From contig JALSGP010000021.1 in NCBI GenBank assembly GCA_026982705.1, forward strand, positions 1-61,585: DNA of 61,585 nt, in the 5' to 3' direction. Numbering within the stretch: position 1 is the stretch's first letter; the number at the start of each line of letters is the position of its first letter. Made by a program: the position numbers and the translations under genes. This stretch comes from Alphaproteobacteria bacterium (GTDB lineage: Bacteria > Pseudomonadota > Alphaproteobacteria > Geminicoccales > Geminicoccaceae). The notes beneath the pieces are model-generated. The model was not told the DNA's origin. It searched no databases and worked only from the letters and a program-made list of their open reading frames with translations. Below, in pieces: positions 9,359 to 18,729 of this stretch.

Positions 9359-10738
9359 TCAGCCGAAATAGTCGGCGCGCACGGCGAAGAGCTTCTCGAT
9401 CCTGGGGATGGCGTCGCCGCGGGCGAGCAGAACCACCCGATCGCCGGGGGCGATCGTCGTGTCGGCGCGCGGCACCACCACCTCGCCGTCGCGGACGATG
9501 GCGCCGACGATGGCGCCGCGGCCCAGGCGCAGGTCGCGCAGGGTGCGACCGACCACGGGCGAGGTCTCGAGCGCCTCCAGCTCGTACACCTCCGCCGCGC
9601 CGTCGAGGAGGGTGTGGACGGCGCGGATGCGCCCGCGCCGCACGTACTGGAGGATGGAGGAGACGGTGATCTCGCGCGGATCGAGGGCGACGTCGATGCC
9701 GACGTGGGGCATGACGCGGCGGTAGTTGGGATTGTTGTGGAGGGCGATGGCGCGACGGCAGCCCATCTGCTTGGCCAGCACCCCCACCATGATGTTGATC
9801 TCCTCGTCATTGGTGACGCACACCACCGCCTCGGCCGCCCCCACGTGGGCCTCCTCCAGGATCTCCTCCTCGCGGGCGTCGCCGCAGAGCACCACGCCGT
9901 GGGCGAGATGCCCCGCCACCCATTCGGCGCGGGCGCGGTCCCGCTCCACGAGGCGCACGCTGGCGCGGGCGAGCTCCCGCTCGAGGTCGCGGGCGAGATA
10001 GAAGCCGATGTTGCCGGCGCCCACGATCACCACCCGCTCGCTGGCGCGGATCTCGAGGCCGAAGGCGTGGAGCACCCGCTCCATGTGGTCGGTGGCCGCC
10101 ACGAACCAGACCTCGTCGCCGGGCAGCAGGCGATCGTCGGCGTCGGGCACGAAGAAGCGTCCCCCGCGCACGATGCCCACGACCACCACCCGGAGCCGCG
10201 GGAAGAGCTGGGTGAGATGGCGCAGCGGCTGGTCGACGATGGGAGTGTCGCCGGTGCAGCGCACCGCCACGCAGCGCACCCGGTCGTCGGCGAAGGGAAT
10301 GACGGCGAGCACGCCCGGCAGCCGGAGCAGGCGGGCGCAGGCGTGGGCCACTTCCACTTCCGGCGAGATCACGAGATCGATGGGCATGTGCTCGCGGCGG
10401 AACAGGTCCTGCCAGCGGGGATCGAGATAGGCCTGCTCCCGCACCCGCGCGATCTTGGTGGGGACGCCGAAGAGGGAGTGGGCCACCTGACAGGCCACCA
10501 TGTTGACCTCGTCGCGGTGGGTGACGGCGATGAGCATGTCGGCGTCGGCCGCTCCCGCCTCCTCCAGCACGTGGGGCAGCGAGGCGTGGCCCTGGACGGC
10601 GCGGATGTCGAGGGTCTCGCCGATCTTCTGGACCAGTTCCGGGCGCTGGTCGATCACCGTCACGTCGTGCCCGGCGCGGGCGAGATAGCGGGCGATGTTG
10701 AAGCCCACGAGCCCGGCGCCGCAGACCACCACCCGCAC
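9359..10738 (-). CDS. trkA: Trk potassium uptake regulatory protein TrkA
   Basis: Cytoplasmic nucleotide-binding gating subunit of the Trk K+ channel-transporter. The 459 residues form two tandem RCK units: an N-terminal Rossmann domain with GAGLVGFNIARYLA (about 7-20) and a second with VGAGNIGFYLARDLE (about 235-249). Each is followed by an RCK-C lobe (about 140-225 and 370-455, the latter containing GDRVVLLARGD). The length equals E. coli TrkA (458). It starts with GTG. The position after ntrX is the usual alphaproteobacterial arrangement; the membrane partner TrkH is not in the window. Confidence 0.95.
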   Translation of the reverse strand: MRVVVCGAGLVGFNIARYLARAGHDVTVIDQRPELVQKIGETLDIRAVQGHASLPHVLEEAGAADADMLIAVTHRDEVNMVACQVAHSLFGVPTKIARVREQAYLDPRWQDLFRREHMPIDLVISPEVEVAHACARLLRLPGVLAVIPFADDRVRCVAVRCTGDTPIVDQPLRHLTQLFPRLRVVVVGIVRGGRFFVPDADDRLLPGDEVWFVAATDHMERVLHAFGLEIRASERVVIVGAGNIGFYLARDLERELARASVRLVERDRARAEWVAGHLAHGVVLCGDAREEEILEEAHVGAAEAVVCVTNDEEINIMVGVLAKQMGCRRAIALHNNPNYRRVMPHVGIDVALDPREITVSSILQYVRRGRIRAVHTLLDGAAEVYELEALETSPVVGRTLRDLRLGRGAIVGAIVRDGEVVVPRADTTIAPGDRVVLLARGDAIPRIEKLFAVRADYFG

Positions 10739-10759
10739 GGGTCCCGCTCCCGCCGGCCC

Positions 10760-12136
10760 TCAGTCGGCCTCGTGGAGGCCGAGGGCCTTGAGCTTGCGGT
10801 GGAGGGCGGAGCGCTCCATGCCGACGAACTGGGCGGTGCGCGAGACGTTGCCGCCGAAGCGCTGGAGCTGGGCGCGCAGATAGGCACGCTCGAACTCCTC
10901 CCGCGCCTCCCTGAGCGGCAGGGCGAGGAGGGCGCCGTTGGCGCGGGGGTCCATGCCGGCCACCGCACTCTTCGTGATCTCCGCCGGCAACTGGTCGGGG
11001 CCGATGGGCGAGCCGGGTTCGCCCGGCGCCATGATCAGCGCCCATTCCACGGCGTTCTCGAGCTGGCGCACGTCGCCGGGCCAGTCGGCGGCCTGGAGCA
11101 CCGCCACCGCCTCCGGGGTGAGGGGGCGCGGCGGCACGCCGAGGCGGCGCGCCGCCTTGTCCACGAAATGGGCGACCAGCTCGGGGATGTCCTCGCGGCG
11201 TTCGGAGAGCGGCGGGATGCGAATGGGCACCACCGCCACCCGGTAGTAGAGGGCCTCGCGGAAGCGGCCGGCCCGCATCTCCGCCTCGAGATCGCGGCTG
11301 GTGGTGGCCAGCACCCGCACGTCCACCTCCACCGGCCGCGTCCCGCCGACCCGGACGAAGCGCTGTTCCTGCAGCACCCGCAGGATCTTGCCCTGGGTCT
11401 CGAGGGGCATGTCGCCGATCTCGTCGATGAGCAGGGTGCCGCCGTCGGCGCGCTCGAAGACGCCGGGCCGGCGCCGGCCATCGTCCCGCTCCTCGCCGAA
11501 CAGCTCCACGTCCACCCGGTCCGGCTCCAGCAGCGCGGCGTTGACCACCACGAAGGGGCCGGCCGCCCGTCGGGAGCGCTCGTGGATGGCCCGCGCCACC
11601 ACTTCCTTGCCCGAGCCGGGCGGGCCCGCCACCAGCACGCGGGCGTTGGTGGGCGCCACCCGCTCGATGGTCTGACGCAGCCTCGCCATGACCGAGGAGG
11701 AGCCCACCAGCTCCACGCCCGGCTCCTCCCGCGCCCGCAGCTCGGCGTTCTCCCGCCGGAGCCGCGCCGCCTCCAGGGCATGGCGCACCGCCAGCAGCAG
11801 CCGGTCGGCCTTGAAGGGCTTCTCGATGAAGTCGTAGGCCCCCTTCTTGATGGCGGCCACCGCCGTCTCGATGGTGCCGTGACCGGAGAACATGATCACC
11901 GGCACCTCCGGATGGCGCTCGCGGATACGATCGAGGATCTGGATGCCGTCCAGCTCCGAGCCCTCCAGCCAAATGTCGAGCAGCACCAGCCCCGGCACCC
12001 GCCGCTCGATCTCCTCGAGGGCCTCGCGGGAGTCGGCCGCCTGGCGGACGCGATAGCCCTCGTCCTCGAGAATCTCCCCGACGATCTCGCGGATGGCGAG
12101 TTCGTCGTCGACGATGAGAATGTCCCGCGTGCTCAT
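10760..12136 (-). CDS. ntrX: nitrogen response regulator NtrX
   Basis: Response regulator partnered with NtrY (458 aa). The receiver domain has phospho-acceptor Asp54 in VLLDIWL and the acidic pair DD at 10-11. The AAA+ domain has Walker A GPPGSGKE (171-178) and Walker B GGTLLIDEIGD (232-242). A Fis-type helix-turn-helix ends the protein. Notably, the sigma-54 contact loop GAFTGA is absent: after ELFG (211-214) the sequence continues EERDDGRRRPGVFERADGG, whereas the neighbouring NtrC keeps GAFTGA. To my knowledge this loss is known in some alphaproteobacterial NtrX, so it probably does not activate sigma-54 in the classical way. It controls nitrogen, redox or cell-envelope genes in relatives. 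Confidence 0.93.
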   Translation of the reverse strand: MSTRDILIVDDELAIREIVGEILEDEGYRVRQAADSREALEEIERRVPGLVLLDIWLEGSELDGIQILDRIRERHPEVPVIMFSGHGTIETAVAAIKKGAYDFIEKPFKADRLLLAVRHALEAARLRRENAELRAREEPGVELVGSSSVMARLRQTIERVAPTNARVLVAGPPGSGKEVVARAIHERSRRAAGPFVVVNAALLEPDRVDVELFGEERDDGRRRPGVFERADGGTLLIDEIGDMPLETQGKILRVLQEQRFVRVGGTRPVEVDVRVLATTSRDLEAEMRAGRFREALYYRVAVVPIRIPPLSERREDIPELVAHFVDKAARRLGVPPRPLTPEAVAVLQAADWPGDVRQLENAVEWALIMAPGEPGSPIGPDQLPAEITKSAVAGMDPRANGALLALPLREAREEFERAYLRAQLQRFGGNVSRTAQFVGMERSALHRKLKALGLHEAD

Positions 12137-12194
12137 CCCGTCCCGTCACCCGCTCGCACGGCGGCGGGCATCCTCGGGCCTCCCGCTGCGGCCG

Positions 12195-14393
12195 TCAAGC
12201 CTCGCTGTGCCGAATCGGCAACAGGAGGCGGGCGCGGGCACCGCCCCCGGGCCGGTCGCACAGCTCCACCCGCCCGCCGTGTTCCTCCAGGATCTTGCGG
12301 ACGATGGCGAGGCCGAGGCCGGAGCCGCGGCGCTTGGTGGTGACGTAGGGCTCGAAGAGGCGGTGGCGCTCGGCGGCGGGCAGGCCGGGGCCGTCGTCGT
12401 CGATGGTCACCACCGCCGAATCCCCCTCCCGCGTCGCCCGCACCACCACGCGGCCGCCCCCACGGCCGCCCTCCCCCACCGCCTCCACGGCGTTCTTGAG
12501 GAGATTGGTGAGGGCCTGGACGATCTGGTCGCGATCGCAGAACAGCGGCAGCGACTCCGCCGGCGGCGTCCAGTCGATGGCGACCGTGGGCGCGCGCGCC
12601 CGCTCCAGCTCCACCGCCTCCCCCACGAGCTCGCCCAGGTCCGCCGCCGCCGGTCGCGGGCGCGGCATGCGGGCGAAGGCGGAGAACTCGGAGACCAGCC
12701 GGCCGATGGCGTCCACCTGGCGGACGATGGTGGCGACGGCACGTTCGAAGGCGGCGCGATCGTCTCCCAGCCGGTCGGCGTATCTGCGCTGGAGGCGTTC
12801 GGCGGAGAGGCGGATGGGGGTGAGGGGGTTCTTGATCTCGTGGGCGATGCGGCGCGCCACCTCGGCCCAGGCGGCCTGGCGCTGGGCCGCGATGAGCTCG
12901 GTGATGTCGTCGAAGGTGAGGACGTAGCCCTGGATCCGTCCCGCCTCGCCCTGGGCGGCGAGGCGCACCAGCAGCACGTGATGGTGGCCGCCGCGCACCA
13001 GCCCGATCTGGTCCTCGGCGGTGGCGCCCGGCCGGTCGAGACGCGCCAGCAGCGCCGTCGCCTCCGGCATCACCGCCGCGAGCGCCCGTCCCACCGGTTC
13101 GGTGCCGTCGGCGGCCAGCAGCGCCCGGGCACGCGGGTTGACGAGGCGGACGGTGCGGCGATGGTCGAGCCCCACCACCCCGGCGGAGACGCCGGTGAGC
13201 ACCGCCTCGATGAAGCGGCGGCGGGCGTCGAGCTGACGGTTGGCCTCCAGGAGTTCCCGCTGCTGCTGCTCGATGCGGGCGGCCATGCGGTTGAAGGTGC
13301 GGCACAGGACGCCGATCTCGTCGACGGCGTCGGCCTCGGGCACGCGGGCCGTGAGATCGCCGCGGCGCAGGCGCTCGGCGGCGCCGGCGAGACGCGCGAG
13401 CGGACTCGCGAGGCGATCGGCGAGCTGGAGACCGGTCCAGACGGCGGCCAGCACGATCAGCAGCACCACGGTGGCGAAGACCAGGGTGAAGCGGATCTGG
13501 ATCTCGCGCCGTTCGCGCCGGAGGGTGTCGTACTCGCCCACCACCTCTTCGGTGCGGGTGACGAAGCCCAGCACCTGGGGGTCGACGAAGCGCCCCACCA
13601 CCAGATAGAGGCCCCCCAGCCCCTCGAGCTTGAGCAGCGCCCGCACGCGGTCGTCGAGGGCGCTGGTGAGCACCACCACCTCCCCCCGTTCGGCCCGCTC
13701 CAGGGCGTCCAGCGGCAGCCGGTCCACCTCGAGCGTGAAGGCGAGCCCGCTGCGTGCCAGCACACGACCACCGGCCTCGAAGACCACCGCCTCCGAGAGA
13801 TCGCGCAGGGCCGCCTGGGCGTCCACCAGCCGCTGCAGCCGCACCGGGTCGCCGAAATAATAGGGCAGCTCGCGGGAGAGGTCCGCGGCCATGGCGAGGG
13901 CGTCGGCGCGGATGGTGGCCTTGTGCTCCTCGAGATAGGCGCGGGCCACCCGCAGGGAGTTGTCGAGGGCGGTGGCCATCCGCTGGCTGAACCAGGCCTC
14001 GAGGCCGGCGGAGAGGAAGCCGGCGGCGAAGGCCGCCACCACCACCCCCGGGGTCGCCGCCAGCACGGCGAAGAGAGCGACGAGACGGGCGTGGAGGCGC
14101 GAGCCGGCGAGACCGTGGCGGCGCCCGCGCAGCACCGTCCACAGCCGTCGCCCCACCACCGCGCCCAGCGCGAGCAGCACCATCAGATCGAAATTGAGCA
14201 GCCGCAGCACCCGATCGAGGCCGCCGCCGGTGGGCGGACCGGTGGCGATGGCGAGGAAGGTGAGGGTGCCGAGGAGAATGGCGGCGCCGGTCAGCACCAG
14301 GGCGATGCGCCGCTCCAGCTCGAAGGTGGCGAGGCGCTCACGGAGCGCCGGTGCGAGGCGACCGAGGCCGTTCAGCAGCCGTGCCGGGCGCAC
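12195..14393 (-). CDS. ntrY: sensor histidine kinase NtrY
   Basis: Membrane-bound sensor kinase of 732 residues, cognate to NtrX. Three TM helices lie near the N-terminus (about 29-50, 67-84, 103-128), followed by a periplasmic loop and a further TM at about 302-320. HAMP follows (about 322-377), then a PAS domain (about 395-505), an H-box RIAHEIKNPLTPIRLSAERL with His518, and the ATPase N/G boxes (NLLKNAVEAV, DDGPGLP, GSGLGLAIV). All are typical of NtrY. The start is GTG at 14393, immediately after ntrC (three bases between stop and start), so one transcript is likely. Nitrogen availability or redox state is the usual input in relatives; the signal is not visible here. Confidence 0.94.
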   Translation of the reverse strand: MRPARLLNGLGRLAPALRERLATFELERRIALVLTGAAILLGTLTFLAIATGPPTGGGLDRVLRLLNFDLMVLLALGAVVGRRLWTVLRGRRHGLAGSRLHARLVALFAVLAATPGVVVAAFAAGFLSAGLEAWFSQRMATALDNSLRVARAYLEEHKATIRADALAMAADLSRELPYYFGDPVRLQRLVDAQAALRDLSEAVVFEAGGRVLARSGLAFTLEVDRLPLDALERAERGEVVVLTSALDDRVRALLKLEGLGGLYLVVGRFVDPQVLGFVTRTEEVVGEYDTLRRERREIQIRFTLVFATVVLLIVLAAVWTGLQLADRLASPLARLAGAAERLRRGDLTARVPEADAVDEIGVLCRTFNRMAARIEQQQRELLEANRQLDARRRFIEAVLTGVSAGVVGLDHRRTVRLVNPRARALLAADGTEPVGRALAAVMPEATALLARLDRPGATAEDQIGLVRGGHHHVLLVRLAAQGEAGRIQGYVLTFDDITELIAAQRQAAWAEVARRIAHEIKNPLTPIRLSAERLQRRYADRLGDDRAAFERAVATIVRQVDAIGRLVSEFSAFARMPRPRPAAADLGELVGEAVELERARAPTVAIDWTPPAESLPLFCDRDQIVQALTNLLKNAVEAVGEGGRGGGRVVVRATREGDSAVVTIDDDGPGLPAAERHRLFEPYVTTKRRGSGLGLAIVRKILEEHGGRVELCDRPGGGARARLLLPIRHSEA

Positions 14394-14396
14394 GGT

Positions 14397-15841
<1,445 letters not shown>

Positions 15842-15845
<4 letters not shown>

Positions 15846-16915
15846 GTCTCCTCCCGGAAGGCCGGCAGTCGCACCCGGAAGAGGGCGCCTCGCGTGCCGT
15901 CGGCGAGGGCCACGAGGCCGCCGTGGCGGGCGGTGATGGTGGCCACCAGCGCGAGGCCGAGGCCGCGCCCGCCCGGCCGCCCGCTCACGAAGGGCTCGAA
16001 GAGATGCTCGCGCAGATGCTCGGGCACGCCGGGACCGCTGTCCTCCACCTCGACGCAGATGGGCAGCTCCAGCCGCTCGCGATTCTCGGGCACGGTGACA
16101 CGGATGCCGTGGTGATAGCGGGTGCGCAGCACCACCCGTCCCCCCTCCGGCGTCGCCTCGCAGGCGTTCTTGACGAGATTGAGGAAGAGCTGGACCAGCC
16201 GCTCGCGGTCGCCGGCCACCGGCGGCAGCGAGGGATCGTATTCCTCGACGAAGCGCAGGTGTCGGCCGAAGCCGGCCTCGGCGACCCGCCGCACGTGCTC
16301 CAGCACCAGATGGATGTTGACGGGCCGGCGCCGCAGCGGCCGCTCGTCGGCGAAGACCTCCATCTCCTCCACCAGGCGGGTGATGCGTTCGGTCTCGGCG
16401 ACGATGAGGTCGAGGAGCGGCCGCTCCGGCTCCGGCACCACCTCGTCCAGCAGCTGGGCGGCGCCGCGGATGCCCGAGAGGGGATTCTTGACCTCGTGGG
16501 CCAGGGTCATGGCCAGCGAGGCGACGGAGCGGCCGCTTCCGGCATGCCAGAGATGGCGGTCGATGCGCTCGGCCATCGAACAGGGGAGCAGCATCAGCAG
16601 TCGTGTGTCCGGCGCCTCGGGGATGGGGGCGACGTGGACGTCGACGGCGAGCTCGCGGCCGCGGACGAGGGCGAGGGCGAGGCCGCGCTCGGAGAGGGAC
16701 TGCAGCCCCTCGCGCAGCCGCGCCAGGAGACCGAAGAGAGGGGAATCCGCGCGGACATGATCGGTGAGCCGGCTGCCCAGGAGGCGGCCGCGGCCGACGC
16801 CGAACAGCTCCTGGGCGGCGGCGTTGACGGTACGGATGCGGCCGTCGCCGTCCACCACCAGCACGGCGGCGGGCAGACTGTCGAAGAGGGTGTCGAGGGC
16901 GGGGGCGCCGCGCAC
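15842..16915 (-). CDS. ntrB: nitrogen sensor histidine kinase/phosphatase NtrB
   Basis: Soluble bifunctional kinase-phosphatase (357 aa) that phosphorylates NtrC when the PII protein reports nitrogen shortage. An N-terminal PAS domain (about 5-100) is followed by the H-box [19 protein letters not shown] with His140. The N-box is [14 protein letters not shown], and the G-boxes are DSGPGVP and [13 protein letters not shown] start with AGGAG three bases upstream. In most alphaproteobacteria dusB precedes ntrB. Here ntrB is instead first in its operon and faces a blue-copper gene across 161 bp, so it must have its own promoter (see the TTGCCC/CTATAT pair). Confidence 0.95.
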
Positions 16916-16941
16916 GGTCTCCTGCTCGAAATTCGGGCAGG

Positions 16942-16970
16942 ATATAGGCCGCTGCCGTCCTCTTGGGCAA
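16942..16970 (-). promoter_or_regulatory. candidate ntrB promoter
   Basis: On the minus strand TTGCCC (complement of 16965-16970) lies 17 bases before CTATAT (complement of 16942-16947), ending 26 bp ahead of the ntrB GTG. CTATAT is the -10 form common in alphaproteobacteria. Short GGCAG/CTGCC arms flank the -10. This would drive the whole ntrBC-ntrYX-trkA-dat unit. Inference from position and box match. Confidence 0.5.
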
Positions 16971-17076
16971 GGCCGGGCGCGGGCTTCACGGCCGCGTGAG
17001 ATCGAAAAGCCCGTGGCTCCTTCCGCGTGTCCATGGAGCTATCGTGACGCCGATCCATCGGATGAGGGAGGAGCCC

Positions 17077-17478
17077 ATGGTCCCGACCGTCCGCTTTCTG
17101 CTCCCGGCCGCCGCCCTCGCGGCCGTCGTGACGGCGGCGCCCGCGTCCTTCGCCTTCTATCACGACATGGGGGTGGACGATGCGACCGGCGCAGCGGTGG
17201 TGGACGTCACCCTCGACGAGTGGCGGGTGGCCCTGTCCACCTCCCGTCTCGCGCCCGGGCGCGTGGTCTTCCGCCTCACCAACAGCGGTCGCTATCCCCA
17301 CGCCCTGGCCCTGGAACGGGCCGACGGAGCGGTGGGGACGCCGAGCGTCACCCTCCGAGGCGGCGAGCGGACCGAGTATGCCGTCGACTTGCCGGCCGGT
17401 CGCTACCGGCTCAGCGCCTACTGTCCCATTCCGGGACATCGGGAACGGGGGATGGTGGCGGAGCTGGAGGTCGGCTGA
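17077..17478 (+). CDS. small periplasmic blue-copper (cupredoxin) protein
   Basis: A 133-residue secreted protein. Residues 1-26 form a signal peptide (hydrophobic FLLPAAALAAVVTAAPASFA). The rest is a cupredoxin beta-barrel of about 105 residues. All four type-1 copper ligands are visible: His75 in YPHALAL, then Cys116, His121 and Met126 in the motif YCPIPGHRERGM, which resembles sulfocyanin and auracyanin (CxxPGHxxxGM). It should act as a periplasmic one-electron carrier. The start ATG at 17077 follows GGGAGGAG; longer upstream starts would add residues with no signal-peptide character. It is a single gene with a strong hairpin after it. Redox partner unknown. Confidence 0.85.
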   Translation: MVPTVRFLLPAAALAAVVTAAPASFAFYHDMGVDDATGAAVVDVTLDEWRVALSTSRLAPGRVVFRLTNSGRYPHALALERADGAVGTPSVTLRGGERTEYAVDLPAGRYRLSAYCPIPGHRERGMVAELEVG

Positions 17479-17520
17479 GCCGGTTCCCCCCGTGCGGTGG
17501 GGATCCGCGGACCGCCGGCG

Positions 17521-17549
17521 CGGGGGTGCGCACCGCTTGCGCACCCCCG
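17521..17549 (+). terminator. hairpin after blue-copper gene
   Basis: A perfect 11-bp inverted repeat with 7-base loop: CGGGGGTGCGC at 17521-17531 and GCGCACCCCCG at 17539-17549. It starts 43 bp after the stop codon. There is no T-run behind it, so it is either a U-poor intrinsic terminator or an mRNA 3'-end stabiliser. Confidence 0.6.
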
Positions 17550-17635
17550 TGTCGCTTCCCAGATTGCGCCCGGGGAGGCCTTCCGGATCGGCGTTCCGTC
17601 CGACCGTACCCCGATCGAGGGAGGATGCGAGGCGC

Positions 17636-18691
17636 ATGAGGATCGGCATGGTGGCTCCGCTCGTGGAGTCCGTGCCGCCGCGCCTCTACGGCGGCACCGA
17701 GCGGATCGTCCATTATCTGGTCGAGGAGCTGGTGCGGCTCGGCCAGGAGGTCACCCTCTTCGCGAGCGCGGATTCGCGCACCTCCGCCCGTCTCGTCCCC
17801 TGCGCCGAGCGGGCGCTCCGGCTGGATCCGCGGGTGCGCGAATATCTGCCGCACCACGTGGCCATGCTGCGGACGGTGCGCGAGCGGGCGCACGAGTTCG
17901 ACGTCCTCCACTTCCATCTCGACTACGTCCACTATCCCCTCTTCCGCGATCTCGCCCCCCGCACCCTCACCACCCTCCACGGCCGCCAGGACGTGTGGGA
18001 CCTGCGGGTGGTCTACGCGCGCTTTCCCGAATACCCGCTGGTCTCCATCTCCCATGCCCAGCGGGCACCGCTGCGCGACCTCCCGCTCACCTGGGCCGGC
18101 ACCGTCCACCACGGTCTGCCGCCCGATCTCTACCGTCCCGGACCCGGCGGCGGCGACTACGCCGTCTTCCTGGGCCGCATCTCGCCCGAGAAGCGGCCGG
18201 ACCGGGCGATCCGCATCGCCCGCCGCGCCGGCGTGCCCCTCAAGATCGCGGCCAAGGTGGACGCGGTGGACCGTCCCTATTTCGAGCGGGTGATCGCGCC
18301 GCTCCTGGCCGAGGGGGACGGCGTGGAGTTCGTGGGCGAGGTGGACGACGCCCAGAAGCAGGACCTGCTGGGCCGTGCCCGGGCGCTGCTGTTCCCCATC
18401 GACTGGCCCGAGCCCTTCGGCCTCGTGATGATCGAGGCCATGGCCTGCGGCTGTCCGGTGGTGGCCTGGCGCTGCGGGTCGGTGCCGGAGGTGGTGGAGG
18501 ACGGGGTGAGCGGCTTCGTGGTGGCGAGCGAGGCGCAGGCGGCCGAGGCGCTGGCACGCGCCGCCACCCTCGACCGCGGCCGCGTCCGCGCGTGCTTCGA
18601 GGCCCGCTTCACCGCCGAACGGATGGCCCGCGCCTACCTTGAAATCTACGCCCGTCTCGCCGATTCTGCCCGCGCGGTCGCCGCCGCCTGA
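17636..18691 (+). CDS. glycosyltransferase family 4
   Basis: A 351-residue GT-B fold retaining glycosyltransferase. The N-terminal domain opens with the usual MRIGMVAP and a Gly-rich acceptor loop YGGTERIVHYL. The C-terminal domain has GRISPEKRPDRAI (about 180-192) and the nucleotide-sugar motif with the EX7E pair Glu259/Glu267 in PEPFGLVMIEAMACGCPVVA. It lies 38 bp before the debranching-like gene in the same direction. The same neighbourhood in other bacteria often combines GT4 enzymes with amylo-1,6-glucosidase-like proteins, suggesting a glucan or glucoside pathway, but donor and acceptor are unknown. I used the ATG at 17636, which begins at the conserved N-terminus. Confidence 0.85.
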   Translation: MRIGMVAPLVESVPPRLYGGTERIVHYLVEELVRLGQEVTLFASADSRTSARLVPCAERALRLDPRVREYLPHHVAMLRTVRERAHEFDVLHFHLDYVHYPLFRDLAPRTLTTLHGRQDVWDLRVVYARFPEYPLVSISHAQRAPLRDLPLTWAGTVHHGLPPDLYRPGPGGGDYAVFLGRISPEKRPDRAIRIARRAGVPLKIAAKVDAVDRPYFERVIAPLLAEGDGVEFVGEVDDAQKQDLLGRARALLFPIDWPEPFGLVMIEAMACGCPVVAWRCGSVPEVVEDGVSGFVVASEAQAAEALARAATLDRGRVRACFEARFTAERMARAYLEIYARLADSARAVAAA

Positions 18692-18729
18692 GGGCCGGTG
18701 CGCGGCCGCACGGACCTGCGGAGCGGACC

